A stretch of 64,000 nucleotides of DNA from Bugula neritina (GCA_964035545.1 OZ037772.1:2037501-2101500), one strand, 5' to 3'; shown: positions 11,767-22,745, counted from the stretch's first letter. The notes: generated from the letters alone by a model not told the origin. Translations and numbers: made by a program.

Positions 11767-12113
11767 CCCCCCCCCGCATGTGCTGTCCTGGTTTGACAGG
11801 ACGGCGGGGGTTTCACCCGTGGTTTACGGGGCTTCCGGCGGCGAGGTTGGTGCCGGCGGGGTTTGGGCCTCTCCACTGGGCCTTCTGGCTCCATTTCAGT
11901 GGCGGGCTCCTCCTCCCGAGGTAACCGGTGAAACCGGTTAGCGAGTGGCAGGGAAAAGGTACTGGGCCGTTGTGCGGGCCTACTAGTCCTGCGTGGTACC
12001 TGCCACTCGGGTAGAATGTTCCGCCGTGTCCGTACGGACAGACGACGGCGTGTTCCACCATACTCCTTTAGTTGCGGCCCGCGGGGAGGAAGAGTGTCCG
12101 CGGGCCGTGACAG
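11763..12113 (-). CDS. Basic Gag extension (nucleocapsid-like) of element A, reached by -1 shift
   Basis: About 117 codons, open from the slippery heptamer to TGA at 11763-11765. It is rich in Arg and Pro and shares WQ.PRRTS.P and TFSLPLANRF-type segments with the same part of element B, where it is fused in frame between Gag and protease. That homology shows this frame is the real continuation of Gag. It has no obvious initiation codon of its own at the right place. It ends inside a run of ten G where a further -1 slip would enter Pol. Confidence 0.6.
   Translation of the reverse strand: MSRPADTLPPRGPQLKEYGGTRRRLSVRTRRNILPEWQVPRRTSRPAQRPSTFSLPLANRFHRLPREEEPATEMEPEGPVERPKPRRHQPRRRKPRKPRVKPPPSCQTRTAHAGGG
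11766..11775 (-). promoter_or_regulatory. G10 run: possible second -1 shift into Pol
   Basis: Ten consecutive G on the minus strand directly precede the TGA that closes the extension frame; slipping back one base gives GTG AAA GTA, the Pol frame. Heptamers of G can be slippery, but a homopolymer is equally likely to vary in length by mutation or sequencing error, so this is weaker than the upstream signal. Confidence 0.4.
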
Positions 12114-12934
12114 TTTAACGCCCCCTGGTATTGGGGTCGTCCTTTCTGTCTCTGGTCCTGATCAGCGCTACTCCAGCCTTGCCCCACAGGTGTTGGGGGC
12201 ATCCGCAAGGCCTGACCGGGGCCAGCACCGGCCAGAATGGTTACCAATTGTCCCAGCATCTCTACCATACGGTCCACTTCGGCTTCCAGCGGGAGGGCTT
12301 CGGAGCCTGTCGTAGCCCGAGCAGCGCTGACTCCAACTACTGGTGGGTTCCGCTGTGCTCGATGCATTTGGGTAGCCAACAGGTAAGCTTCTCCAGCCTT
12401 CAGGGCATCCTCTATTCTGGTTATCCCTTTAGCTCGTAGGTGATGGTCTAGGCCCAGGTCGTTTAGGGACTGGACAAAGGCGTCATAGGTGTAACGCTCT
12501 TGGTGTTGTGCTGGCAGATCGCTATATGCAATCTGCGCCAGCTTCTTCACCGTCGCGGCATGTTCTTGCAGCGAGGTCCGCGGGGTGCGGCACAATCTCT
12601 CCAGCTTGGTCCTAGCGTCTATGACGGAGGTGCCAAAACGGGCCCGCAGCGCAGCCAGTATGCCGTCTACGTCCGTTCCCACTCCGTACGGCTTGGCTTG
12701 CTCCGTCACCGCTCTCCGCAATTGAATAAGGGCCACTCTATGCGGCCATTGAGCAACTTCCATTACCTCTCTAAATTCTTGTATAAATTGTTCGACATCT
12801 TCCGACCCAGTAAAGGTGGGAGCTTTCAAGTAATGTCTATAAGCTTCTTCTCCTTCATGATTCACAGGATTAACAGCATTTCTACGCTCACCTTCTACTG
12901 GGGGTGGTTGCATTCTAGCGTTTTCAGTCTCCAT
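12068..12934 (-). CDS. gag: Gag capsid-like protein of element A
   Basis: 288 codons from an ATG 34 bases inside the 5' LTR and just past the primer-binding site. The central part, from about residue 34 with FTGSEDVEQFIQEFREV through QSLNDLGLDHHLRAKGI, aligns by eye with the N-terminal part of the element B polyprotein, so it is the retrotransposon Gag that would build the particle. No CCHC zinc knuckle is visible. The frame ends at TAA (12068-12070). Just before that, G_TTA_AAC (12113-12119) is followed by a strong stem; a -1 shift there enters the frame homologous to the continuing basic Gag tail in element B. Confidence 0.85.
   Translation of the reverse strand: METENARMQPPPVEGERRNAVNPVNHEGEEAYRHYLKAPTFTGSEDVEQFIQEFREVMEVAQWPHRVALIQLRRAVTEQAKPYGVGTDVDGILAALRARFGTSVIDARTKLERLCRTPRTSLQEHAATVKKLAQIAYSDLPAQHQERYTYDAFVQSLNDLGLDHHLRAKGITRIEDALKAGEAYLLATQMHRAQRNPPVVGVSAARATTGSEALPLEAEVDRMVEMLGQLVTILAGAGPGQALRMPPTPVGQGWSSADQDQRQKGRPQYQGALNCHGPRTLFLPAGRN
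12071..12119 (-). promoter_or_regulatory. Candidate -1 ribosomal frameshift signal (slippery heptamer plus GC stem)
   Basis: Minus strand, in the Gag frame: G_TTA_AAC at 12119-12113, a 5-nt spacer (12112-12108), then CGGCCCGCGG (12107-12098), a 13-nt loop, and its exact complement CCGCGGGCCG (12084-12075). A -1 slip lands in the frame that encodes the conserved arginine-rich Gag extension. The loop contains TCCT, which could pair with AGGA just 3' of the stem to form a pseudoknot. GTTAAAC is, as I recall, the slippery site of equine arteritis virus. Function is inferred from the layout only. Confidence 0.6.
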
Positions 12935-12948
12935 CTTTGATATACACT

Positions 12949-12966
12949 ATCCCACCGCTGCCACCA
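12949..12966 (-). other. Primer-binding site of element A (leucine tRNA)
   Basis: On the minus strand TGGTGGCAGCGGTGGGAT lies one base inside the 5' LTR. Its complement ends TGCCACCA, that is a tRNA 3' end plus CCA, and as I recall matches the acceptor and T-arm end of animal tRNA-Leu(AAG). Element B carries the same 18 bases in the same position. Confidence 0.8.
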
Positions 12967-12967
12967 C

Positions 12968-13272
12968 TGTTATAGTTTTCAGATTTAGGGTTGATGTGCC
13001 ACCAAGAGAGTCTATTTAACACTAGAGAAACTTCACCAGTTAAGTCGAGTAGATATCGTTATATTTAATACAAGAATACATAATAAAAATCCAATGTACA
13101 ACAGTAATGATACGCACGTCTATTTAGTTTACAGCACTATCCTCAACTGAGCTAGTAGCGCGAAGCGGCTACTATTACTTATCAAACAGCTTAGCTAATT
13201 GGCTAATACATTGTTCCGGGTCAATACGCAACCTTGCGTATTGTGTTGCTGGTAGCTCCACGAGCCACCACA
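12968..13272 (-). repeat. 5' LTR of element A
   Basis: 305-bp direct repeat of the 3' LTR, one mismatch seen. Transcription of the element would start here and run leftward. Confidence 0.95.
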
Positions 13273-13542
13273 ATAGGTGGCAGAGGGGGGAGTTTTTATT
13301 GCACGGTCGGGCATGTTTTAAAAGCGTTACATGAGCATCCTATAATCCATACAATATGCTTACCAGCCTTTTTTAAAATATCATTAATCCGCCAGCTTTT
13401 CAGCTTTTTACTACCTAAATAGTACCATGTAATATATTCTTTAGTAGATTTAAACATTTTATCTGAAGAGTGTATATTTTAACATACATGAAACTATTAG
13501 TAATAAAATGTTTTATCAATTTTAACTGTGTCATTTCAATTC

Positions 13543-13545
<3 letters not shown>

Positions 13546-13627
<82 letters not shown>
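13546..13627. repeat. (TA)n microsatellite
   Basis: About 40 TA units in the right arm of the fold-back element, at the position equivalent to the expanded tract at 4307-5417. Confidence 0.95.
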
Positions 13628-13630
<3 letters not shown>

Positions 13631-14068
13631 GCCAAATATTTACTACAAAATTCAAAAATAGCATAAATTAAGTAGTATTACCGTGCCTATTTGCATCCAA
13701 TTAACTAGTCTTACATTTATAGCAACTGTAACGTATTTTGTGTATGATGGTTATTGCAAGCATTATTCAATTCATATTCACATTAAAATCACAGCGAAGC
13801 TTTAACTTTATAGCTTTGTATTCATGTGCATGATTGAGTTTTAATTTTTCTTTTAATTTTATGTGCATTAAAAATGTGTTTAAAAACTTTACCAATAAAA
13901 AAAATTTAAAAAAATGTACACATAAAATAAAAAAAAAATAAAATAACAAAAGTGGCAAAGTTTTTCCTTTATAACTTATATAGACTCGCGGTACCAATCT
14001 CGGCATAATGGCGCCCATATGATTCCGTAAGATTTGCTAATGGCAACACTCTTAAATATACCACACTG

Positions 14069-14076
14069 AGCAAGGC
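14069..14076. repeat. Right target-site duplication AGCAAGGC
   Basis: Eight bases directly outside the right terminus of the hAT-like element, identical to 3876-3883. Confidence 0.85.
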
Positions 14077-15404
14077 TAGATAGAAATTAATGATCGATAT
14101 TGACTCGCTAAGAGTACTCATGTAAACCCGCAAACTACAACTTTTAACTTGACCGCAAAGCTGGAAGTACGATAAGCGTCGCCGTATTGATTTCAGGCGA
14201 ATTTTAGTTGATTTCTTTCAAACTGATGAGAAGTAATATTTGCTTCCATTTTATGTCTGTATCAGCCATCAGGGCTATCGCGATACAATTATAAATGTTC
14301 TTAATTCAATCAATATTATGAAATAATTAATGTAGGAAATTCAATTTTGACTATATAGAATAATCTCAATCTGAATAAGTAATATTTATTTATTGTAACA
14401 CTTGCACTTCGTCTTACTCTTAGTCTTACTCTTACAGTTACTCTTAGTCAAATAACATCAACATACTCATACTCAATCTCCAACTCAATCTCATACTGAG
14501 TCTGATACTCGTAGTCATAGTGATAGTCTTTGCCAGATTATTGCTAGATAATTTAGGCTAGTACTACTACTAGTAGTACTACTACTAGTAGTACTACTAC
14601 TAGTACTAATAATCACAGTACTAATAGTTAATGTTATAGTATTAGAGTAATACTAATACTAATAGTAATACTACCACTAGTAGTAGCAGTAGTGCTAGTA
14701 GTAGTAGGCTACATGATGATGATCATTATGATTATGATTATGAAGATGGTTATTACTATAACTATTACGGTATGAGTATAACTATAACTGTATTGGTATT
14801 TGATTTTATTTTGCATTGCTAATTGAAGACCATGCGTTAAAATTAACTGTTTCTCTCTTTTCTAAGTTACATTTCAAGTTGCACACTAATAGACATATAT
14901 GCTTTCAATTTTTTTGGTCTATCTTTAAGTTGTGAAACTTGACCAATATGACTACGACTAACTGTAACTAGAATAAAATATTGGATAATAGAGAAGTTCC
15001 ATACAGTTACACCTCCTTTGACTTGTGCTACCATCGGTAGTGCTAAAAGAGTGGAGCCAAAAAAAAGCATAATCACAGAATTCACAGCCTGCTGGTTTGA
15101 GATTTTTGTGGTCTAGAGATTGTACTGGGTTACAGAGATCTTTTTCCCCGTCTGTGAATTTTTGATCCCTGCGGTTGTTTCTGACTGTGAGTAGTTGGAG
15201 GTGTTGAGGGAGTGGGCTCACTGGGTAGGCTATATTATTGTAATCATATTAACCAACTTGACAGTTTACTAATTCATTGTCTAACTCTGTCTGTCTTAGT
15301 CTAGTAACACTATTTATTTATTTACTTATTAATTTATTTATTTGACTAAATCTTGTCTGTCTTTGTCTAGTAACACTATTTATTTATTTATTTACTTATT
15401 AATT
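14077..15404. other. Non-coding spacer with simple-sequence blocks
   Basis: No convincing exon. About 14540-14720 is built from TAGTACTAC-type triplets, and 14400-14530 from repeated CTTAGTCTTACTC words. Short frames here show no recognisable motif. Confidence 0.4.
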
Positions 15405-15825
15405 TAATTAAATTACTAGTTTATATTACCAAGTTATATTACTAGTTTATATTACCAAGTTATATCACTAGTTTATGTTACCAAATTAAATTACTAGTTT
15501 ATATTACCAAGTTATATTACCAAGTTGTATTACCAGTTTATGTTACCAAGTTATATTACTAGTTAATGTTACCAAGTTAAATTACTAGTTTATATTACCA
15601 AGTTGTATTACTAGTTTATATTACCGAATTATATTACTAGTTAATGTTACCAAGTTATATTACTAGTTAATGTTACCAAGTTATATTACCAGTTTATGTT
15701 ACCAAGTTATATTACTAGTTAATGTTACCAAGTTAAATTACTAGTTTATATTACCAAGTTATATTACCAGTTTATATTACCAAGTTATATTACCAGTTTA
15801 TGTTAGCAAGTTATATTACTAGTTT
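15405..15825. repeat. 26-bp minisatellite upstream of the collagen gene
   Basis: Imperfect units alternating ACTAGTTTATATT and ACCAAGTTATATT (13 + 13 bp). The same array precedes the second collagen copy at 62755-63085, so it belongs to the duplicated segment. Confidence 0.9.
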
Positions 15826-16853
15826 ATACTGCTAGTATTCAACAACTATTCTCCATCACATCTCAACTCTGACGCAACTGCACTGACTAAACATCCCTAT
15901 AGTTTATAGTTTATGCTGAACTCTTCAGACCCTGAGAACTGTGCGTGTGGCTTCACCTGCGAGTGTGGTGCCTGTGTTGGGGTATGTGACTTTGACAGAG
16001 ACTGTGGGAAGCTGCAGATCTGTTTGGAGAAAAGATGTTATCAGCAGGCCTCACCAGATGACAGAACAGTTGTCTGGGATCTTTATCACTCAGAACTAGT
16101 AGAATGTTCTTCAGGTTTGAATGCGAAATCTTTGTTCTAAACTCTATTGGAGTTTAAAAGTGTTGCTTTCTGTTGTACTTATATCTGTGCTGGCCAGGAT
16201 TTTTGAATGATTTTTGTTATGTATTTACATAACAGAGTGTAACCTTAAAGCTGAATTTGCTTTATTTTCCACATATTTTGGTTTGCGATTTTTCAGTAGA
16301 AACGAGGCATCACACTTGGTGTGATTATCAGCATTTTTTGCAGGTGCTTCTATCCGTGTACTGACAACACAGCCTGTCCTAGTGATGGACAAATCTGTCA
16401 CCATGGTGTCTGTAAAGAAGGCTGTCAGGTGAGTAGTCGCTATGACCTACACTGCGAGTTATTGATGACTTTCATACTATGAGTTGTGACTACCTACTAT
16501 AATTTATACTGCGAGTCCAAGTAGCTGCTGTAACTTATGCTGTGAGTCATGACTAACTGAAATCACTTATACTGTGAGTCATGACTAACTGATATCACTT
16601 ATACTGTGAGTCAATTATCAAAAATAGAGATATGTTGTGTATGTGAGATATGTGAGGTTATTTAGTGACTAGTTCGCTATTTATAGAGTTTTGTTTCTAA
16701 TAATAGACTGTACTGAAAATGAACAATGTGGATCTGAGTTTACTGAATGCATATCCAACATATGCTATCAGCTTTATCCTCTCAACAATCCAGATCTTTC
16801 TGATGCTGAGCAGGACAGACTGTTTGATGATCGGCTGGACCTACAGAATGATG

Positions 16854-17393
16854 GTAAGTTACTCTGTTAGTACAGTTACTCTGTTAGTATAATTACTCTG
16901 TTAGTATAGTTACTCTGTTAGTATAGTTACTCTGTGAGTATAGTTACTCTGTTAGTACAGTTACTCTGTTAGTACAGTTACTCTGTTAGTACAGTTACTC
17001 TGTTAGTATAGTTACTCTGTTAGTACAGTTACTCTGTTAGTATAGTTACTCTGTTAGTATAGTTACTCTGTTAGTATAGTTACTCTGTTAGTATAGTTAC
17101 TCTGTTAGTATAGTTACTCTGTTAGTATAGTTACTCTGTTAGTACAGTTACTCTGTTAGTATAGTTACTCTGTTAGTATAATTACTCTGTTAGTATAGTT
17201 ACTCTGTTAGTATAGTTACTCTGTTAGTACAGTTACTCTGTTAGTATAGTTACTCTGTTAGTATAATTACTCTGTTAGTATAGTTACTCTGTTAGTACAG
17301 TTACTCTGTTAGTATAGTTACTCTGTTAGTATAGTTACTCTGTTAGTACAGTTATTCTGTTAGTATAGTTACTCTGTTAGTATAGTTACTCTG
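16854..17393. repeat. 18-bp minisatellite in a collagen intron
   Basis: About 30 units of GTTACTCTGTTAGTATAG starting right at the donor of exon 3 (the first unit overlaps GTAAGTT). The array resumes at 17733-17805 after an inserted dispersed repeat. Confidence 0.95.
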
Positions 17394-17732
17394 TAAAGTT
17401 GTGTTTATACCTTCACGATTTTCGCTCAAAATTTCATTTTGGCCGGGTTGAAATTTCCCCGAGTTGCATTGCATTGTAAAAGCCACTCATAAAAATTTTT
17501 GTACTGTGGTAACTTAATTGGCCAATTTCAGAATAGGAGTAATAACTCTTTGTAAACATCGTTATTTAGTTATTACTTTGGCGATTAGACAACGTACTTA
17601 TACGGTTATAATTATATAGCCTACACTTTCTCAATAATAACTTTTATGCTTTCCGCTTCACTAATTCAGTACGTTTACAAACGGCATCAAATAGCTATTA
17701 TGCGAGTCAAATTTCAATTTCAGAAAGTCAGC
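17394..17732. mobile_element. Dispersed MITE-like repeat inside the 18-bp array
   Basis: Begins around AAAGTTGTGTTTATACC and splits the 18-bp array cleanly. It is related along its length to 50803-51095 (TTTATACCTTCACGATTTTC, then GCATT.CATTGTAAAAGCCA and GGCATCAAATAG). The array on both sides shares CTGT, a possible 4-bp target duplication. No inverted termini seen; no coding. Confidence 0.6.
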
Positions 17733-17805
17733 TGTTAGTATAGTTACTCTGTTAGTATAGTTACTCTGTTAGTATAATTACTCTGTTAGTATAATTACAG
17801 TAAAA
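17733..17805. repeat. Continuation of the 18-bp minisatellite
   Basis: Four further units of the array at 16854-17393, displaced by the insertion. Confidence 0.9.
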
Positions 17806-17879
17806 GTTTGCTAGTCATAATAACTTGCACTGTTAGTTGCTGGACAAGTTATTCTACATCTCTTGTAGCCACAACCAAA

Positions 17880-18372
17880 GTGGTGTCTATATATCCTGCT
17901 AGTGACTTGAGTAATGACTCATATGTAATTGAAATTAATTACATATCTAATGTAATTGATTTTTGCAATTACTTTACAGTTGCATCTCATTTACTTTAAA
18001 CTTTTAAATCTTAAAAAATTTATTCTTTTTTAGCATGACTACTGTTAAATAACAAGTACAGATTAAGTCAATGTAGTATAGTATCACTTTTGAGAACAAA
18101 GCATGTTCACCACTGTCAAAATTGCCCCTGCTAGGTGGACCCTAGAGGTGAAATTGCATAACTTCCATTTGTCCTTTGTGAGAACAAAAATAATTGTAAT
18201 TGTAATTATTTGCATTGCCATGTAATTGTAATTAATTGCTTTACAATGTAGTTTTGTACTGTAATTAATTACATTTATTTCAACTGTAATTATAATTATA
18301 ATTGTAATTGACAAATTATCATGTAATTGTAATTAATTACATTCACATGTAATTGACCCCAACAACCCTGGT
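17880..18372. repeat. AATTAC-rich dispersed repeat (possible hAT-like MITE)
   Basis: Related in inverted orientation to 425-667. The right end, read on the minus strand, begins CAGGGTTGTTGGGGTCAATTAC, shown here only in part, and the interior is rich in self-complementary TAATTA words. Ends are not resolved. Confidence 0.35.
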
Positions 18373-18975
18373 TTATTATGGAGCTCATACTTTTATTGTT
18401 CAAGGTCTAGATGTATTCTCCACCATGTTTTTACTAGAAGTAAACTTTAATTTGGTAATAAGTATAAAATAAACTGTTGTTTCGCATTGTACAGTTTACT
18501 ATTGCCTGAATATTGTATTGAGAATATTGGCTTAACAATTCCAGTGCAGCGATGTGATTGGCCTGACAATATCAAAGTAGTGATGTGATTGGCTACTCTG
18601 TTCTGTTTTGCAGGGCCATGCCTACTTGTATTATGTGTTAATCTTGTTTTGCAGTGAACAGAAAGGGATAATGGGTCCCAAAAGACACCTGGGATCTTAC
18701 CATGGAGAGGAAGGGTTCACCCGATGTTGATGGCCTGCCTGGTATATCCGGCAATCCTGGAGATGCAGGAGAAAGGAGACCACCTTGTTTGTCAGGAGAT
18801 ACCGGACTTTTTGGAGAACCAGGTGATGTTTATGCTCAATTGAGTTCAATCTGTCAAGTTATGTTGGGATCTTTTTCGTTTTCGTTATTTTATGTTTGTT
18901 ACGTGGAAAAAGGAAAAAACTCTGTCTTGGAGCATTTTGGTTTTTTCAGAGAGCTTTGGATTATTTGATTATGGT

Positions 18976-19155
18976 CTACACAGGGGTGTAGACAAACTAA
19001 ACTAGACAGGGGTGTAGGCAGACTAAACTACACAGGGGTGTAGACAAACTAAACTAGACAGGCGTGTAGACAGAATAAAATACACAGGGCTGTAAACAGA
19101 CTAAACTACACAGGGCTGTAGACAGACTAGACTAACCAGTGGTCTAGATGGACTA
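18976..19155. repeat. 26-bp minisatellite in a collagen intron
   Basis: Seven imperfect units of ACACAGGGGTGTAGACAAAC plus TAAACT. Confidence 0.85.
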
Positions 19156-22145
19156 AACCTACTACGAACTTACAATTACCTTGCATCATGACGTCTCTAT
19201 TCTCTCCTATAATTTGACTTTTATTTAGCGAGCAGATTTCTAGTAGGCTATTCTATAGTGACCAGTCACACTGTTTGTTATAGCAACATAGAAATCAAGT
19301 TGAAAACTAGTTGCACCTGTTGTGATGCTATCAATGGGTGCTTACAGGTAGAGACGGAGTACCTGGACCTGTTGAGATCGGATATCAGGGTAAACAAGGA
19401 GATCAAGGTCCTGCTGGTAAAAATGAGGAGTTACTCACCCTTGCTTGTGTATTTCTGTTCTTTTTAGGTATTCTATAATATGCTGGGGTTTCCCTCACAG
19501 CTAGTCTGCACTAAGGCAGGGAGTAAGCTAAGTAATCATAATATTGAATTCCAGCAGTGCTTGTTACTCCAACTGACAGGATTACTGTGTATGATAGTTG
19601 CTCTGACTGGTTTTCATGGATTATTTTTACCATACTGTTTACCACATGATGCATTGTCTGAGTAAAAACAAGAAAACAAAGAAATATACCAGAAATGTTG
19701 AGAAATGTGGTGTTCCAGATTTATTAAATGACCACTTGTAATGCATACTAATGCTGCTTGGTTCATAGGACCTGTCGAACAAGCTGGAGAATCTGGTCTG
19801 GATGGCAGAAATGGAAAGACAGGAGAAACTGCACGAACTGGTATGCCTAGTCCAACCGCCTCAAGGGGGGTCACTGGAGAACCCGGATCTGATGGAAGGT
19901 ATTTTTTGTGTTTCACTTCGCCTTATTCAGCTTCTTGGAACTTTTTCCCTGATTTGGTTTTTTATAATTTGTTATCAATTTTATCAGAAACGGTTTACCT
20001 GGAGTACTGGGTGCTGATGGTAAACATGGGGAGCAGGGCGTTCGAAGATCTCCTGGCTCCATGGATCCAGTGGGAATCCCCGGTAACCAGGGACCTGAAG
20101 GTGCTCAAGGAGACAAGGGTGATAAGGTAAGAACATTCTTTATTCAGTTTTCTATTTATTTCAGTTCTCTGGTTTTCCACTAGTCAATCCTGTAGTTGTT
20201 TATTTGTTTTAGTTTATTTATGTTAATACTAGAGTTGCTTCAGTGACATCACATCATGTAATCTATTACATAACAGTGCAGTATAATACACCATAATATA
20301 ATATGTCACATAATATAATATTATTACAGAAAATATTATTCAATAATATCTCACAGCTAAGGTGTGTCTCCTAAATATATTCATTACTATAGGGGCCAGC
20401 TGGGCCACAGGGTGTTTTTGGACCAACTGGATTGTCTGGACCAGCGAGTCCACGTGGGCCAACTGGTCCTCAGGAACCCCAGGGAGCTAAGGGAGTTGCT
20501 GCCGAAATGGAACTAAAGGAAAGGATTAGGTTGAATCAATCTTTGTCCTTAGTTATTGGCCATCAACAGAAGTATGGCTCTAAGAGTTATCCTACTTGGT
20601 AAGAAGGTAAGGCAACTCCTAAGTCATGATAATATGAATGTTGCTGCTGTTGTAAGACTCACTGGTTTCCAGGGACCGCAGGGATTCCCCGGATCACTTG
20701 TTATTGCTGGACCACCCGGGCTACTGGGTGCTGATGGCAAACAAGGAATAACTGGTTCTTCTGGTGCTATGGGTGCTACGGGACCACCTGGACCTGATGG
20801 TGCTAAGGTAAACACTTGCACTGTTAGCAGGTTATTGTTATTCATCTTGTTAGTTTGGTGGTAATAAACCAATAGTCTGTATTTCTAGGGTGAACAAGGG
20901 AGAGATGGGGAAATGGGTAGTCCTGGCAGACCTGGACCTCCTGGTAAAGCCCAGTATTTGGTTAGTTATAAGTAAAACCGAATCATTGTTCATTACTTGT
21001 ATCTTTTTTATTTTTTTTCAACTGTTTATTGGTAATCTTTTGGGAATTTCATTCGTAGCCTGTGATTAAAGCTTTTATTTTATTCTACCATGGGTTATGT
21101 TAGGTGTGCCCCCTATGCTTATGAGCGCAATGATGTCCAACGGTAAAGGTGTACAAGCAGATGATGCAGGCGCCAACAATGAGCTCTATAATATATACCT
21201 CAGTGAGTAATAGCCATGATGTGCTTTGACGTTGCTTTGTAGACGTTTTAAATGCTGTTTTGGAACTCAAATGAAAGACTTGTTTCAAATTGTGTGTATG
21301 TTTTTGCAGACACACAATTTTATAATTAACTGCTAGAAAATATGGTAATAAAAATGAAGACAGCTGTTATAATGTATTTCTCCTCCTAGCATTGATGATT
21401 GACATTCTTGTTTGATGAGTCACCTATTTAGTTTGTTTCTTCAGTTAAATGTTGCTACATTCTGACATATTATATAATGTTGGCTTTATTGCTGTTAGCT
21501 TACAGGGACAGGTACAAAAACAGCTCTGTTAGAGACTGTAGAGAACTTTTCACTGAAAACCCAGAGTTCAAGATAAAAATTTATTGGGTGAGAAAAATGC
21601 TGATATGTTTCTATTTTCTCTGCTCAGAGGAATTCTGTATCCAAGTCTGATGACTGAAATTCTGTGAACATGTTTTATATTTTGCAATTGCTACTCCTGA
21701 GATGTCAATATAATGTCATGTGAAGTTTCCACAGATATTTAATGAATTGTTGTTTAGAAATAAGAGTTTTTCCATGTGTTGCCTGTATTATATAATTCTG
21801 TATATTCAACAGCTGAACAGGTTTTAGTAGTTTTATTCGATATTAGCATTATGTTAGTGTGAAATAGAGAAGTTGTATTCTCTATCGTTTGTTGTCAGGT
21901 GGAGCCAGATGGTGGCTCCATAGCTAATGCTATCCAGGCTTACTGGCGCAAGGAAATGAAGAGCACTTGCATCAATGCCAAGACCTCTGAGTTTGCCACC
22001 AAGTCGTACGTCACCCAGCAGCTAGATAATCAGCCATCCGTTGCTTTAAACACATGGGAACAGCACTCGTAAGTGTTTATCTTGTATCAACCATGACTTT
22101 CTTAGTAAGAGTCAAGAATATCCAAGAGTTTTATGTTGATCATTG

Positions 22146-22745
22146 TCTCTATAGTAACATATTTGTATACTGTATGGATGTTGATAAGTGTTGCTATAGT
22201 AACATGTTGGTTTCCTGTATGAATGTTGATAAGTGTTGCTATAGTAACATGTTGGTTTCCTGTATGAATGTTGATAAGTGTTGCTATAGTAAGTTGTTGG
22301 TTTCCTGTATGGATGTTGATAAGTGTTGCTATAGTAACATGTTGGTTTCCTGTATGAATGTTGATAAGTGTTGCTATAGTAACTTGTTGGTTTCCTGTAT
22401 GGATGTTGATAAGTGTTGCTATAGTAACTTGTTGGTTTCCTGTATGGATGTTGATGGGTGTTGCTATAGTAACATGTTGGTTTCCTGTATGGATGTTGAT
22501 AAGTGTTGCTATAGTAACATGTTGGTTTCCTGTATGGATGTTGATAAGTGTTGCTATAGTAACCTGTTGGTTTCCTGTATGGATGTTGATAAGTGTTGCT
22601 ATAGTAACATGTTGGTTTCCTGTATGGATGTTGATAAGTGTTGCTATAGTAACCTGTTGGTTTCCTGTATGGATGTTGATAAGTGTTGCTATAGTAACCT
22701 GTTGGTTTCCTGTATGAATGTTGATAAGTGTTGCTATAGTAACAT
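22146..22745. repeat. 45-bp minisatellite in the intron before the last collagen exon
   Basis: About 13 units of 45 bp (TGTTGATAAGTGTTGCTATA followed by GTAACATGTTGGTTTCCTGTATGAA). Because 45 is divisible by three, two frames stay open across it; these are by-products. It occupies the interval where the missing central C-propeptide exon would be expected. Confidence 0.95.

Larger units (their letters stand above)
5821..13272 (-). mobile_element. Ty3/gypsy LTR retrotransposon, element A (complete)
   Basis: A 7452-bp element on the minus strand. The 305-bp LTRs (5821-6125 and 12968-13272) start TG, end CA and differ at one base I could find (T/C near 5948 and 13095), implying recent insertion. 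The flanks carry a 4-bp duplication ATAG (5817-5820 and 13273-13276). Internal order on the minus strand is primer-binding site, Gag, basic Gag extension, protease-RT-RNase H-integrase, ORF3, polypurine tract. RT before integrase places it in Ty3/gypsy (Metaviridae). Pol is open; Gag, extension and Pol occupy three frames; ORF3 is frameshifted. Confidence 0.95.
3884..14068. mobile_element. hAT-like fold-back DNA transposon, split by a Ty3/gypsy insertion
   Basis: The ends are CAGTGTGGTATATT at 3884 and its inverted complement ending at 14068. They are flanked by identical 8-bp direct repeats AGCAAGGC (3876-3883 and 14069-14076). An 8-bp duplication and a terminus fitting YARNG point to the hAT superfamily. 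The two halves are long imperfect inverted copies: 3884-4306 pairs with 13628-14068 and about 5477-5715 pairs with 13307-13545, with a (TA)n block at the same place in each arm. No transposase is visible, so it is non-autonomous. The Ty3/gypsy element at 5821-13272 sits near its centre and is therefore younger. Arm divergence suggests the fold-back is old. Confidence 0.85.

Noticed and set aside
14867-15221. Two minus-strand frames of 70-90 codons
   Set aside because: Low complexity in part, no domain, overlapping each other; not supported as coding.
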